DNA from: Bacteroidales bacterium
GTDB lineage: Bacteria; Bacteroidota; Bacteroidia; Bacteroidales; UBA3824
Reading direction: 5' to 3'
NCBI GenBank assembly: GCA_017412115.1
Contig: JAFPYR010000121.1
Coordinates: 1-63,599, forward strand
DNA length: 63,599 nt
Shown: in pieces, positions 1 to 8,890 of the stretch
Layout: every line of letters starts with the position of its first letter
Numbering within the stretch: the first letter of the stretch is position 1
Translations under genes and position numbers: made by a program
Notes under the pieces: model-generated
What the model saw: the letters and a program-made list of their open reading frames with translations, nothing else
Databases searched by the model: none
Told to the model about the DNA's origin: nothing

Positions 1-10
1 TCTTTGCGCT

Positions 11-352
11 ATGAATGATTTTCAAGACAAATATAACAAATGCCCTATACGACAGGTAATCAGCAAGTTTGGCGACAAATGGTCGTTGTTGGTGTTGTAT
101 TCCATTAATGCGAGCGAAAACGGCGTTTTGCGGTTCAACGAACTTCGCAACTTGATGACCGACTGTTCGCAAAAGATGTTGTCGGCTACCCTCAAACGTC
201 TCGAAAGCGACAACCTTCTATGCCGCAAGGTTTATCCCGTGGTTCCTCCAAAAGTGGAATACTCCCTCACCGACACCGGCAAATCGCTAATGCCTTACAT
301 TTCGGGACTGATTCAATGGGCGATAGAGCATTTCGACGAAGTGGCAGGATAA
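11..352 (+). CDS. HxlR/DUF24-family winged-helix transcriptional regulator
   Basis: This is a 113-aa cytoplasmic DNA-binding protein of the HxlR family, small MarR-like winged-helix regulators that often sense redox or electrophile stress. The family signature runs through most of the protein: CPIRQVISKFGDKWSLLVL at residues 11-29, the recognition-helix region around SQKMLSATLKRLE, and the wing KVEYSLTDTGKSL. Cys11 sits where the family usually carries its sensing cysteine. The length is normal for the family, and the ATG lies only 11 bases from the window edge, so an upstream start cannot be excluded. The gene it controls is unknown; HxlR regulators usually control a divergent neighbour, which would lie outside the window. 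Family assignment is firm and the target is not known. Confidence 0.9.
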   Translation: MNDFQDKYNKCPIRQVISKFGDKWSLLVLYSINASENGVLRFNELRNLMTDCSQKMLSATLKRLESDNLLCRKVYPVVPPKVEYSLTDTGKSLMPYISGLIQWAIEHFDEVAG

Positions 353-357
353 TTCAT

Positions 358-365
358 TACCTTTG
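358..365 (+). promoter_or_regulatory. Bacteroidetes -7 box upstream of WYL remnant
   Basis: TACCTTTG matches the TAnnTTTG consensus and lies 18 bases before the ATG of the broken WYL gene. The promoter appears intact although the gene is not. Confidence 0.5.
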
Positions 366-382
366 TAGCAAAAACAACCGCT

Positions 383-622
383 ATGCCTGCTAATAAGAAT
401 GCACTAATACGTTATAAGACAATCGACAAGTGTCTGAGAAACAAGCATCTGCGTTGGACAATTGAAGGTTTGGTTGAAGTCTATTAGGACGCTTTGTACG
501 ACTGCGAAGGCATTACCAAGGGTGTCTCTATGCGCACCGTCCAAAGCGACATTCAGATAATGCGCAGCAACAAACTCAGGCAACATTCTCAAAAAATCAT
601 AAAAGAAAACCACGAATGCAGA
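383..622 (+). pseudogene. Truncated WYL-domain regulator, N-terminal remnant with in-frame stop
   Basis: Reading from the ATG at 383 gives MPANKNALIRYKTIDKCLRN and onward. This resembles the N-terminal helix-turn-helix start of Bacteroidetes WYL-domain transcriptional regulators, as I remember the family. A TAG at 485-487 interrupts it after 34 codons. The same frame then continues with the HTH-like stretch GVSMRTVQSDIQIMRSNKL before losing family resemblance near 580. The rest of the usual protein of about 300 aa, including the whole WYL domain, is missing. It is therefore a decayed 5' fragment that kept its promoter box. A programmed readthrough product is very unlikely because the domain downstream is absent. 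Confidence 0.65.
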
Positions 623-771
623 CACCATTTTTTTTAAAAAAAAAATTGATATTTTTGGAACAATCTTCGCTTTTTTTTGTAAATTGCGATTGTTTTTTAT
701 TATTGAGATGTTATTGGATACGATTCAGCCACAAAACGGACATCTCAAATTACTTCAAAATATCAAAAACT

Positions 772-1689
772 ATGAAAAAAGCACTTTTAACACTATCAAC
801 GGCTGCGCTACTTGCCGCAACTACCACTGCGCAAAACATCAACGACCGCACTTGGACTGACGGACTTGGCGGTTGGCATTGTACAAAAGAAAACAACGGA
901 AACTATCAATTCATCGGCGGCTATACCGACGCAGGCCTTGATTGGGAACTCAAAAGCATTGGAGGTGACAAATACAAAGTTGTTGATGCTGAGTTCAATA
1001 TGAGCGGCAACGGCTGCAACGTCACCAAAATAAAAATCACTGACGGTTACGACATCGAACACCTCATTCTTGTGGCACGTGATTCCAAAAACGTAATCAC
1101 AGCACTTTTGACGGAATTAAAAGATTGGAATTCATCAAAAGAGCTTTTCCTTGATATGCTTGATGGCATCTACACTGATTCTCAGGGCAAGCAATACAAC
1201 TTCGCCCGCGAATCCCTCAACGGTGAAAAGTTTGAAACAATACACAGCGAGGGCGATATGAGTCAATGTTTCAAACTCAAAGACGGCAAAGTTTATTGGG
1301 CAGAGTTTACCGACAAGGGTATTGACCTTTTTAACGCCGTTTGGGACGACGAAAGTCCTTGGGGATATTACAAAAAATCAACGCTTTACAAATCTCTAAC
1401 CAAGAATGACCAAATCACCGAAATTCTCACGGGACAATATCCTTACACCTCAACGAAATTGATTTTGCCGGCTTCATTGGATTATTTCACGAAGGCTCAA
1501 CTTCGCGTGATGCGCAACGAAATCTACGCCCGCCACGGTTACGTATTTTCGTCCGCCGACCTCAAAGCACATTTCGCCAAAATGAGTTGGTACAAGCCGT
1601 TGAACGACAATTCAAAAGTACATCTCTCTCAACTTGAACAACTCAACGTAGATTTGATAAAGGCAGAGGAAAACAAGAAAGAAAAATAA
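772..1689 (+). CDS. Secreted YARHG-domain protein
   Basis: A 305-aa exported protein. The ATG at 772 is chosen because it begins a clean signal peptide (MKKALLTLSTAALLAA, cleavage near TTAQ). The longer frame from 616 only adds a non-conserved AT-rich leader. The C-terminal third carries a YARHG domain, seen as RNEIYARHGYVFSSADLKAHF followed by WYKPL, a small extracellular or periplasmic module of unknown function common in gut bacteria. The middle of the protein shows no motif I recognise. The next gene follows after one base, so the two are probably co-transcribed and both act outside the cytoplasmic membrane. The substrate or partner is unknown. Confidence 0.8.
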   Translation: MKKALLTLSTAALLAATTTAQNINDRTWTDGLGGWHCTKENNGNYQFIGGYTDAGLDWELKSIGGDKYKVVDAEFNMSGNGCNVTKIKITDGYDIEHLILVARDSKNVITALLTELKDWNSSKELFLDMLDGIYTDSQGKQYNFARESLNGEKFETIHSEGDMSQCFKLKDGKVYWAEFTDKGIDLFNAVWDDESPWGYYKKSTLYKSLTKNDQITEILTGQYPYTSTKLILPASLDYFTKAQLRVMRNEIYARHGYVFSSADLKAHFAKMSWYKPLNDNSKVHLSQLEQLNVDLIKAEENKKEK

Positions 1690-1690
1690 C

Positions 1691-2746
1691 ATGAAAAAAG
1701 CATTAAAAATAACATTTTTCAGCCTGCTGACTTTGATAGTTTTGGTAGGCATTTTGGTTTGGACGGCCTTTGGCGAGATGATAAAGGGTGCATTATCGGT
1801 AAAAAAATTAGACGATAACCTCTATTACATGGAATACGAAGGCGATGACGGTTTTGACGAGTTTTTGTCAAGCGGCGGAGCAAAAGATGCCGAGGATTTA
1901 AACAAACAACTTTCGAAATTTCTTTCAAAAGGTTATTACACTCCGCCTTCAAATCCTGACACGATGAAATTCGGCTGTTCGGCACTTTCTATCAGAACTC
2001 CTGATAATGATGTAATTATGGGTAGAAATTTTGACTACCCCAGCGGCACGGCTGTAATTCTCCATTCATTGCCTAAAAATGGTTATGAAAACATTTCTAC
2101 TTTTGACGTAACGCTTTATGGTTTCGGCGAGAATTTTTTGCCGGAAGGTTTCAAAAATCAGTACTTAACCTTGAGCGGACTTTTTGTCGCTCTTGACGGT
2201 ATCAACGAAAAAGGGTTCGCGATTGCTGACCTTATGGCAGGCGATTACGTTGAAACTCACCAAAATACGGGCAAACCTGCTTTAACAACAACCGCTGCAA
2301 TCGCTTACCTTCTAAAAAGAGCCGCAACAGTTGATGAAGCGATCAATCTGTTAAGCGGTATTGATATGCATTCTGACATCGGAGCGGCTCATCACTACGC
2401 CATGTCTGATACTACGGGCAAAAGTGTTGTCGTCGAATACGTTAATAATCAAATGATTGTAACAGAATCTCATGTAGTTGCAAACCATTATTTGTGTCAG
2501 CAAAAACTTAACGCAGGTTGGGTTGAAGGCGACAACCGTTATCAAAAACTTTGCAATTTTTATGACAATGCTAACGGCGTTATGGATTCTCTGAAACTCA
2601 AAGAAGCAATTTTTTCGGTAACACAATCATCGCCAAGTTACGGCACACAGTGGACAATGATAATGAATCTTTCCAAAAAGTCAGTAACATATTATATGCG
2701 GAGAAATTTTGACAAACCGTTTAGTTTTGAAATGCAAAGAAGATAA
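1691..2746 (+). CDS. Choloylglycine hydrolase / linear amide C-N hydrolase family protein
   Basis: A 351-aa member of the Ntn-hydrolase family that includes bile-salt hydrolase and penicillin V acylase. An N-terminal hydrophobic segment (about residues 5-27) anchors or exports it. The probable nucleophile is Cys96 in KFGCSALS, followed by the family motif GRNFDYP. Family members expose this Cys by cleaving the preceding residues, and a propeptide of about 95 residues fits the export-anchored subfamily. The family cleaves linear amide bonds. Whether this one acts on bile salts, N-acyl homoserine lactones or another amide cannot be told from sequence. It is translationally close to the YARHG gene (one-base gap), which suggests an operon. 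Confidence 0.8.
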   Translation: MKKALKITFFSLLTLIVLVGILVWTAFGEMIKGALSVKKLDDNLYYMEYEGDDGFDEFLSSGGAKDAEDLNKQLSKFLSKGYYTPPSNPDTMKFGCSALSIRTPDNDVIMGRNFDYPSGTAVILHSLPKNGYENISTFDVTLYGFGENFLPEGFKNQYLTLSGLFVALDGINEKGFAIADLMAGDYVETHQNTGKPALTTTAAIAYLLKRAATVDEAINLLSGIDMHSDIGAAHHYAMSDTTGKSVVVEYVNNQMIVTESHVVANHYLCQQKLNAGWVEGDNRYQKLCNFYDNANGVMDSLKLKEAIFSVTQSSPSYGTQWTMIMNLSKKSVTYYMRRNFDKPFSFEMQRR

Positions 2747-2815
2747 GAAGTAAACCAAAATAAAAAAAGTCGTCTTAAAAAACCTCAAAAAATTTTTTAT
2801 ATCAACTATTATCAG

Positions 2816-2823
2816 TACTTTTG
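2816..2823 (+). promoter_or_regulatory. -7 promoter box for waaA
   Basis: TACTTTTG matches TAnnTTTG and lies 25 bases before the ATG at 2849. No clear -33 TTG is visible. Confidence 0.6.
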
Positions 2824-2848
2824 CACAACAAAATCTCTAAACAAGAAA

Positions 2849-4081
2849 ATGTTTTTATATACACTCGGAATCAGATTGTACAATTTCGGTGCAAAAATAA
2901 TTGCACCTTTCAACGAAAAAGCAAAACTTTACTCACAAGGTAGAGAAAAGTTATTTGAGAAATTAGCAGAAAAAGTAAAGCCTACAGATAAAAATGTATG
3001 GTTTCATGTTAGTTCATTAGGCGAATTTGAACAAGGCCGCCCGGTAATTGAACGTTTTAAAGAATTATATCCCGATTATAAAATCGTATTGACATTTTTT
3101 TCTCCTTCAGGTTATGAGATAAGAAAAAACTACAACGGTGCGGATTATGTCTGCTACATTCCAAAAGACACCCCGAAAGATGCGAAAAAGTTTTTAGACA
3201 TCGTAAATCCCAAGGCGGTATTTTTCGTGAAATATGATTTTTGGTACAATTTCTTAAATGAAGTTCATTCGAGAAATATTCCGCTGTTTATATTCTCAAC
3301 GATTTTTAGAGAAAACCAAATTTTCTTCAAATGGTACGGCGGACAATACAAAAAAGTGTTGAATTTCTTTACGCATTTCTTTGTTCAGGACGAAAATTCT
3401 GTGAAATTGTTAGCAAAAAACGGCATTACAAATGTTACAATTGCCGGAGATACCCGTTTTGACAGAGTTTGTGAGATAACTAAAAACGCCCAAAACATTC
3501 CTCTTGTTGATAAATTTGTTGAAAACAACCGCATTATCGTTGCCGGGTCAAGTTGGCCGCCTGACGAAAACACGATTTTCAATGCGCTGGAGCGAATAAA
3601 ACAAAAACACAACGTAAAACTTATTATCGCTCCTCATGAAATTCACGAAGCACATTTATCAGCGATAGAAAAATCATTGAATTTCAAACATATAAGATTC
3701 TCCAAAGCAAGTGAAACTTCAATTCAAGATTATGAAGTTTTGATAATTGACAATATCGGAATGTTGTCAAGACTTTATAAATATGCTGAAATAGCGTACG
3801 TAGGCGGCGGTTTCGGCTCTGGTATTCATAACATTTTGGAGGCTGTAAGTTACGGTATTCCTGTTGTTTTCGGTACTAATTACAAACGTTTCAAAGAAGC
3901 GGTAGACCTTGTTTCGCTCGGCAGTGCGGCAACTATCAGAAACGCTGACGAACTTTATTCCGTTTTTGATAGATATTTGTCAGACAAAGCACTTTTGGAC
4001 AGAGCCGGAAAAATTTCATCGGAATATGTCGGAAAAAATTTAGGCGCAGCAGAGAAAATTTTAAAAGAAGCTAAGTTTTAA
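2849..4081 (+). CDS. waaA: 3-deoxy-D-manno-octulosonic acid (Kdo) transferase
   Basis: A 410-aa inner-membrane glycosyltransferase (GT30) that adds Kdo from CMP-Kdo to lipid IVA, building the lipopolysaccharide inner core on the cytoplasmic face. The N-terminal hydrophobic helix (MFLYTLGIRLYNFG) is typical. The catalytic base is probably Glu59 in VSSLGEFEQGRP, matching the conserved GE motif of the family. The C-terminal domain carries YVGGGFGSGIHNILEAVSYGIPVVFG, the CMP-Kdo-binding signature (GGSF-type loop plus NxLE). The length is normal. It has its own promoter and no evident operon partner; the next gene has its own promoter too. It confirms a Gram-negative, LPS-producing organism. Confidence 0.93.
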   Translation: MFLYTLGIRLYNFGAKIIAPFNEKAKLYSQGREKLFEKLAEKVKPTDKNVWFHVSSLGEFEQGRPVIERFKELYPDYKIVLTFFSPSGYEIRKNYNGADYVCYIPKDTPKDAKKFLDIVNPKAVFFVKYDFWYNFLNEVHSRNIPLFIFSTIFRENQIFFKWYGGQYKKVLNFFTHFFVQDENSVKLLAKNGITNVTIAGDTRFDRVCEITKNAQNIPLVDKFVENNRIIVAGSSWPPDENTIFNALERIKQKHNVKLIIAPHEIHEAHLSAIEKSLNFKHIRFSKASETSIQDYEVLIIDNIGMLSRLYKYAEIAYVGGGFGSGIHNILEAVSYGIPVVFGTNYKRFKEAVDLVSLGSAATIRNADELYSVFDRYLSDKALLDRAGKISSEYVGKNLGAAEKILKEAKF

Positions 4082-4158
4082 TTTTTTTTCGTGTCAATTA
4101 AAGCGAATTTTATTATTAAAAAAATAAAACATTTAAAACTGACTTAATAAAAAAGCAC

Positions 4159-4166
4159 TATCTTTG
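4159..4166 (+). promoter_or_regulatory. -7 promoter box for the activase gene
   Basis: TATCTTTG matches the consensus exactly. Its last three bases form the TTG of a longer reading frame, which therefore cannot be the translation start. The true start is the ATG at 4188. Confidence 0.7.
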
Positions 4167-4187
4167 TGCCAAAAATCACAAAAAAAT

Positions 4188-7100
4188 ATGAGTTTGTCAG
4201 AAGAAAATTACCGCTTAGGAATCGACATTGGGTCTACAACCGCCAAAATCGTTATTTTTGACGGAGAGGAAAATATCGTATTTTCAATGTACGGAAAACA
4301 TAATACTTACATTTATCAGGCTCTTATTCAGTCGCTTAGTAAAGCCAAAGACAAACTCGGAAACATTTCTTTATCCTGCGCTATTACGGGAACAGCCGGA
4401 ATGGGTGTCAGCGAGAGAAACAATATTAAATTCGTTCAAGAGGTTATCGCAGCAACAAATGTTGTCGAAAAAAAATACCCGGAAGTAAAAACCCTCATCG
4501 ACATCGGCGGCGAGGATACCAAAATGATTTTCTTTCAGAAAGGCAAAAGCCCCGACATCCGCATGAACGGCAACTGCGCCGGCGGTACGGGAGCTTTCAT
4601 CGAACAGATGGCAACTCTTCTGAACGTTAAAATCGAAGACATCAACGCTTTAGCCGAAAAAAGTCAGAACCACTATCCTATCGCTTCACGTTGCGGCGTT
4701 TTCGCTAAAACCGATATTCAAAACCTTTTAGCCAGAAAAGTAGAAAAAGCAGACATCGCCTCAAGTATTTTTCATGCTGTCGGTATTCAGACATTAAACA
4801 CACTTTCAAGAGGTTACGAGGTAAAACCGAAAGTAATGTTCATTGGCGGACCGCTGACTTTTATGCCCGAACTCCGCAAAAAAATGCTCTCGGCTATGAA
4901 TCTAAGCGAAAACGATATGATTCTGCCCGCTTTTTCTCAATATTTTCCATCTCAAGGTGCGGCTCTCGAAGCAGAAGGCAATTTTACTTTGGACGGACTT
5001 TTAACAATGTTCAAAGCCTCGGAAAATATCGTTGCCGAACCCAAAGATCGTTTACCATATCTCTTTGAAAATCAAGAAGATTACAACGAGTGGTACAAAA
5101 AACGCAATATCATCAATCCTAAAAAAATCACGCTTAATGATTATAACGGAAAACATCTTTTCTTAGGAATTGACTCAGGCAGTACAACCTCAAAAGTTGT
5201 CATCACGGGCGATGACAACGAACTGATTTTCTCGCATTATACCAACAACGACGGCAACACGTTAGAAAAAATACATCATGCCTTAAAGGCTTTCTATCAA
5301 GACAATAAAGAAACTCTTTTAAACAAAAACTTAAGCATAACCGCTTCCGCCGTTACGGGTTATGGAGAAGAACTCGTAAAAGCCGCCCTCGGAATAGATT
5401 ACGGAATTGTTGAAACCTTAGCACATTTCAGCGCAGCAAAATTCTTAAACCCGAAAGTCGATTTCATTATGGACATCGGCGGTCAAGACATGAAAGCAAT
5501 TTTCATTCAAGGCGGCGTTATCAACAGAATAGAATTGAATGAGAGTTGTTCGGCGGGTTGCGGCTCGTTTATCGAAACTTTCGCAAAAACTCTCGGAATG
5601 ACAACGCCGGATTTCGCAAAAATTGCTTGCGAAAGTCTTGCTCCCTGCGATTTAGGAACACGCTGCACCGTTTTTATGAACTCAAAAGTTAAACAATCTT
5701 TGAGGGAAAACGCTTCTGTCAGCGACATTTCGGCAGGTCTTGCGTACTCGGTTATCAAAAACGCACTTTTCAAAGTTTTGAAACTCAAAAACTTTAACGA
5801 ATTGGGCGAAACTATTGTAGTTCAGGGTGGTACGTTCAAAAATCCAGCAGTTTACCGCGCTTTGGAACTATTAACCGGCAAAAAACTCACTTCAACCGAT
5901 TCGCCCGAAATGATGGGCGCATTCGGAGCGGCACTTTATGCAAGAAATCGTTTTAACACCGAAAAACATAACACGGGTAGTTTCTTAGGCCTTGACAACA
6001 TAGATAAAGCGTTAGAATACAGCAACAAACAAATTATTTGCAAAGGTTGCGAAAATAATTGTTTGGTTACGGCATTTAAGTTTTCTAACAAACAAACCTA
6101 TTATTCGGGCAACAAATGTCAAAAAGTTTTCAATTCAAAAGGCGAAAAAGGCGAAAAAGGCGAAAATCTTTTTGCAACCCGTTATAACTTATTGTTTAAC
6201 AGAGATAAAGAATTAGAAAATCCCCGCATGACAATTGCCGTGCCGAGGGTTTTGAATCAGTATTCAAACTATCCGTTTTGGCATACGCTTTTAACGGAAT
6301 GTAATATAAAGGTGATTTTAACACCGCCGACAACTATCAAAATGTACGAGACGGGCAGCGGAACAATTATGAGCGACAATATTTGTTTTCCTGCAAAACT
6401 CGTTCACGGACATATCATGTGGGCAATTTCGCAAAAGCCGGACAGAATTTTTTATCCGATTGTAACCTTTGAAAAAAACGAATTCAAAAATACGGAAAAT
6501 TCTTTCAACTGTCCGATTGTTTCAGGTTATGCCGACGTAATCAGAAGTTCGGTAGACCCGTTAGGCAAATACGGTATTCCGTTTGATAGTCCGAATGTTA
6601 ATTTCAATGATGAAGCATTACTTTATAAGACCTGCAAGAAGTACTTGAAATCCATTGGAATAGACTCTAAGACAATAAAATTAGCTTTTCAAGCGGCATT
6701 GAACGCACAAAAAGAATACCGTTCAAAAATTGCCGTCAAAGCGATGGAAATCATCGAAAAAGCAAAACACGACAACAAACTTTTGGTTGTACTCGCGGGC
6801 AGGCCTTATCACGCCGACCCGTTAATCAATCAAAAAACTCCCGATATAATCGCTGACCTTGGAGCAAGCGTTATCAGTGAAGATTCGCTTTCGGCATATT
6901 TGGACGTTATGGAATTGCAAATAATTCCACAATGGGCATATCCGAACCGCATTCTTAACGCCGCTCAATGGGTTGCCGAACAAGATCAAAACATAACTTT
7001 CGTTCAGTTAAATTCTTTCGGTTGCGGACCTGACGCTGTTTTGGTGGACGAAGTTACGGAAATTCTTCGTGCCTCGGGCAAAAGTAACACGGTTATCAGA

Positions 7101-8438
7101 ATTGACGAAATAAATTCAACAGGTTCTATCTTATTAAGAATCCGCTCGTTAATGGAATCATTTAAAGTGATGGATTTAGAGAACCGTCCAGCCCGTCATG
7201 AAAGAGAAAAAGTGAAACCTTTCGGCATTGAAGACAAAGGCAGAACAATTCTTGCGCCGTATTTTGCAGAAGGATATTCTGACATTTTGCCAGCAGTTTT
7301 CGAGATGGGCGGTTACAAACTTTTGAACCTTCCTAAACCCGACAAACGTAGTGTTGAATGGGGTTTAAGATATGCTAACAACGAAATTTGTTATCCGGCA
7401 ACAATCGTTATCGGCGACATGATAAAAGCGATAAAAGAGGGTCAATACGACAGAAACAAAATTGCATTTGCTATCACACAAACAGGCGGGCAATGCCGTG
7501 CCTCATCGTATTTGGCGTTAATGAAAAAGGCACTGGTCTCTGCCGGATATTCTGACATTCCGATTATAACTGTCGGCACGGCGGGCAAAACGATTAATAC
7601 TCAACCCGGTTTTTCAATTAACTGGTTGAAATTTTTGCCGGTTTTGGTGCCCGTAACAATTTATACCGATACGCTTTTACGGTTTTATTATATCCTGATT
7701 GTCAGAGAAAAAAACAAAGGCGAAACTCTCAGATTCAAAGACAAATATATGCGGTTACTTCAAGAAGAAGTTCCGTATCGTCAGCCCAAAAAGATTTACG
7801 AATTGATGGCTCAAATGGTAGAAGAGGCCAACAATATCGAGATTTTTGAAGATAAAAAAATTCCGAAAATCGGAATCGTCGGCGAAATTTACGTCAAATA
7901 CAACAAATTCGGACACAGATTTATTTCTGACAAATTGGTTGAAGAAGGCGTAGAAGTGGTTTTTCCGCCGATTTTGGAATTTTTCACGCAGGAGATTGTC
8001 AATGTTAAAAAGAATTGGGAAATGAACTTAACCCATCATAAATTTTCGTCATGGGTTTTGGTCGAGTTTTTCAATATGTACATTAACAATGCGATTTCAA
8101 AAGCGGAAAAAATATTAAAGAAATCGAAATTTCCTTTTATTTTTGAAAACATAAAACAAATAGCCAAAGATGCAGAAGAAACCTTGAGCCTTTCAAATCA
8201 GTTTGGCGAAGGTTGGCTTATAAGTGCGGAAATTTCCTCATTCGTAAAACAAGGCATCAAAAATATTATCAGCGTTCAACCTTTCGGTTGCATTGCTAAC
8301 CAAATCATTTCCAAAGGGATAGAGAAAAATTTAAAGAAAAAATATCCTGAATTGAATTTGCTGTTTTTGGATTACGACGACGGCGCAAGCGATGTCAATA
8401 TCACAAACAGATTGTATTTCATGCTGAAAAATTTATAG
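4188..8438 (+). CDS. Double-ASKHA acyl-CoA dehydratase activase-related protein
   Basis: A 1416-aa cytoplasmic protein of the BadF/BadG/BcrA/BcrD ATPase family. Relatives are ATP-driven electron donors (activases) for 2-hydroxyacyl-CoA dehydratases or benzoyl-CoA reductases. Two ASKHA ATPase domains lie in tandem: about residues 8-260 (GIDIGSTTAK, LIDIGGEDTK) and 323-590 (GIDSGSTTSK, MDIGGQDMK). Each keeps two cysteines 39 residues apart, Cys130/Cys169 and Cys454/Cys493, the spacing of the [4Fe-4S] ligands in HgdC. A Cys-rich patch follows, then a GEKGEKGEN linker near 650. A DUF2229-like region fills the rest, with ICFPAKLVHGH, GRPYHADPL and ICYPATIVIGD. No dehydratase genes lie nearby, so the substrate is unknown; this long form is widespread in anaerobes. 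Confidence 0.88.
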   Translation: MSLSEENYRLGIDIGSTTAKIVIFDGEENIVFSMYGKHNTYIYQALIQSLSKAKDKLGNISLSCAITGTAGMGVSERNNIKFVQEVIAATNVVEKKYPEVKTLIDIGGEDTKMIFFQKGKSPDIRMNGNCAGGTGAFIEQMATLLNVKIEDINALAEKSQNHYPIASRCGVFAKTDIQNLLARKVEKADIASSIFHAVGIQTLNTLSRGYEVKPKVMFIGGPLTFMPELRKKMLSAMNLSENDMILPAFSQYFPSQGAALEAEGNFTLDGLLTMFKASENIVAEPKDRLPYLFENQEDYNEWYKKRNIINPKKITLNDYNGKHLFLGIDSGSTTSKVVITGDDNELIFSHYTNNDGNTLEKIHHALKAFYQDNKETLLNKNLSITASAVTGYGEELVKAALGIDYGIVETLAHFSAAKFLNPKVDFIMDIGGQDMKAIFIQGGVINRIELNESCSAGCGSFIETFAKTLGMTTPDFAKIACESLAPCDLGTRCTVFMNSKVKQSLRENASVSDISAGLAYSVIKNALFKVLKLKNFNELGETIVVQGGTFKNPAVYRALELLTGKKLTSTDSPEMMGAFGAALYARNRFNTEKHNTGSFLGLDNIDKALEYSNKQIICKGCENNCLVTAFKFSNKQTYYSGNKCQKVFNSKGEKGEKGENLFATRYNLLFNRDKELENPRMTIAVPRVLNQYSNYPFWHTLLTECNIKVILTPPTTIKMYETGSGTIMSDNICFPAKLVHGHIMWAISQKPDRIFYPIVTFEKNEFKNTENSFNCPIVSGYADVIRSSVDPLGKYGIPFDSPNVNFNDEALLYKTCKKYLKSIGIDSKTIKLAFQAALNAQKEYRSKIAVKAMEIIEKAKHDNKLLVVLAGRPYHADPLINQKTPDIIADLGASVISEDSLSAYLDVMELQIIPQWAYPNRILNAAQWVAEQDQNITFVQLNSFGCGPDAVLVDEVTEILRASGKSNTVIRIDEINSTGSILLRIRSLMESFKVMDLENRPARHEREKVKPFGIEDKGRTILAPYFAEGYSDILPAVFEMGGYKLLNLPKPDKRSVEWGLRYANNEICYPATIVIGDMIKAIKEGQYDRNKIAFAITQTGGQCRASSYLALMKKALVSAGYSDIPIITVGTAGKTINTQPGFSINWLKFLPVLVPVTIYTDTLLRFYYILIVREKNKGETLRFKDKYMRLLQEEVPYRQPKKIYELMAQMVEEANNIEIFEDKKIPKIGIVGEIYVKYNKFGHRFISDKLVEEGVEVVFPPILEFFTQEIVNVKKNWEMNLTHHKFSSWVLVEFFNMYINNAISKAEKILKKSKFPFIFENIKQIAKDAEETLSLSNQFGEGWLISAEISSFVKQGIKNIISVQPFGCIANQIISKGIEKNLKKKYPELNLLFLDYDDGASDVNITNRLYFMLKNL

Positions 8439-8473
8439 GAAAAAGTTTTTGAAATTTCAAAAACTTTTTCCTA
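8436..8473. promoter_or_regulatory. Perfect 38-bp palindrome spanning stop codon and next promoter
   Basis: Every base of 8436-8473 pairs with its partner (19-bp arms, no loop). It begins with the TAG stop of the activase gene. It contains TTTTTG at 8446-8451, a -33 box candidate, and its last two bases are the first two of the next -7 box. It can be read as a terminator hairpin, an operator, or both; it lacks the T-run after the hairpin that a standard terminator has. Confidence 0.7.
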
Positions 8474-8479
8474 CATTTG
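8472..8479 (+). promoter_or_regulatory. -7 promoter box for the 126-aa/vWA gene pair
   Basis: TACATTTG matches TAnnTTTG. A TTTTTG ending at 8451 gives 20-base spacing, so the -33 box lies inside the preceding palindrome. Confidence 0.6.
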
Positions 8480-8507
8480 AAACCAAAAATTTAACCTTAA
8501 TAAGAAA

Positions 8508-8888
8508 ATGGCAAAATTCAAAGACAACTTAACGGCCTCTTTCCGTCAAATTAGAGAAGACAGAGCCGAAGGTATCGCCGAAGATACCGAAATTGAATAC
8601 CGTCGCGACATTGAAGACCGTTGCCGCAGAATACGTCAATACGACCGTCAAAGGGAAAACCTCATTCTTGACCTTTGCCCGTCTAACATCACAAGTACTC
8701 AGGTGGTTCCAAGTGATTTCAATCCAGCTGCTTTCAAGGAAAAAGATATTCAAATCGGAATCGACAAACGCAACGAACTCATTGTGCTTGAAATCGTTGT
8801 AGACCGTTACGAATATCTGTTTGGAAAATATCCCGAAGCAGACAAAATCAAAGAATTAATACCAAGTTGGACTTCTAAAATCAAATAA
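8508..8888 (+). CDS. Conserved-looking small cytoplasmic protein paired with vWA protein
   Basis: A 126-aa soluble, charged protein without signal peptide or membrane segment. The N-terminal half is rich in Arg, Glu and Asp and looks helical, possibly coiled coil (IREDRAEGIAEDTEIEYRR, DRQRENL). The C-terminal half is mixed alpha/beta. I do not recognise a domain. It ends two bases before the vWA gene, so the two are almost certainly co-transcribed and co-translated, and a physical partnership is plausible. ATG 8508 is the first start after the promoter box at 8472-8479. Confidence 0.75.
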   Translation: MAKFKDNLTASFRQIREDRAEGIAEDTEIEYRRDIEDRCRRIRQYDRQRENLILDLCPSNITSTQVVPSDFNPAAFKEKDIQIGIDKRNELIVLEIVVDRYEYLFGKYPEADKIKELIPSWTSKIK

Positions 8889-8890
8889 TC

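Noticed and set aside
616..771. N-terminal extension of the YARHG gene
   Set aside because: It precedes a clean signal peptide at 772 and is AT-rich with no protein character.
4164..4187. TTG start for the activase gene
   Set aside because: The TTG is part of the TATCTTTG promoter box; the ATG at 4188 lies downstream of it.
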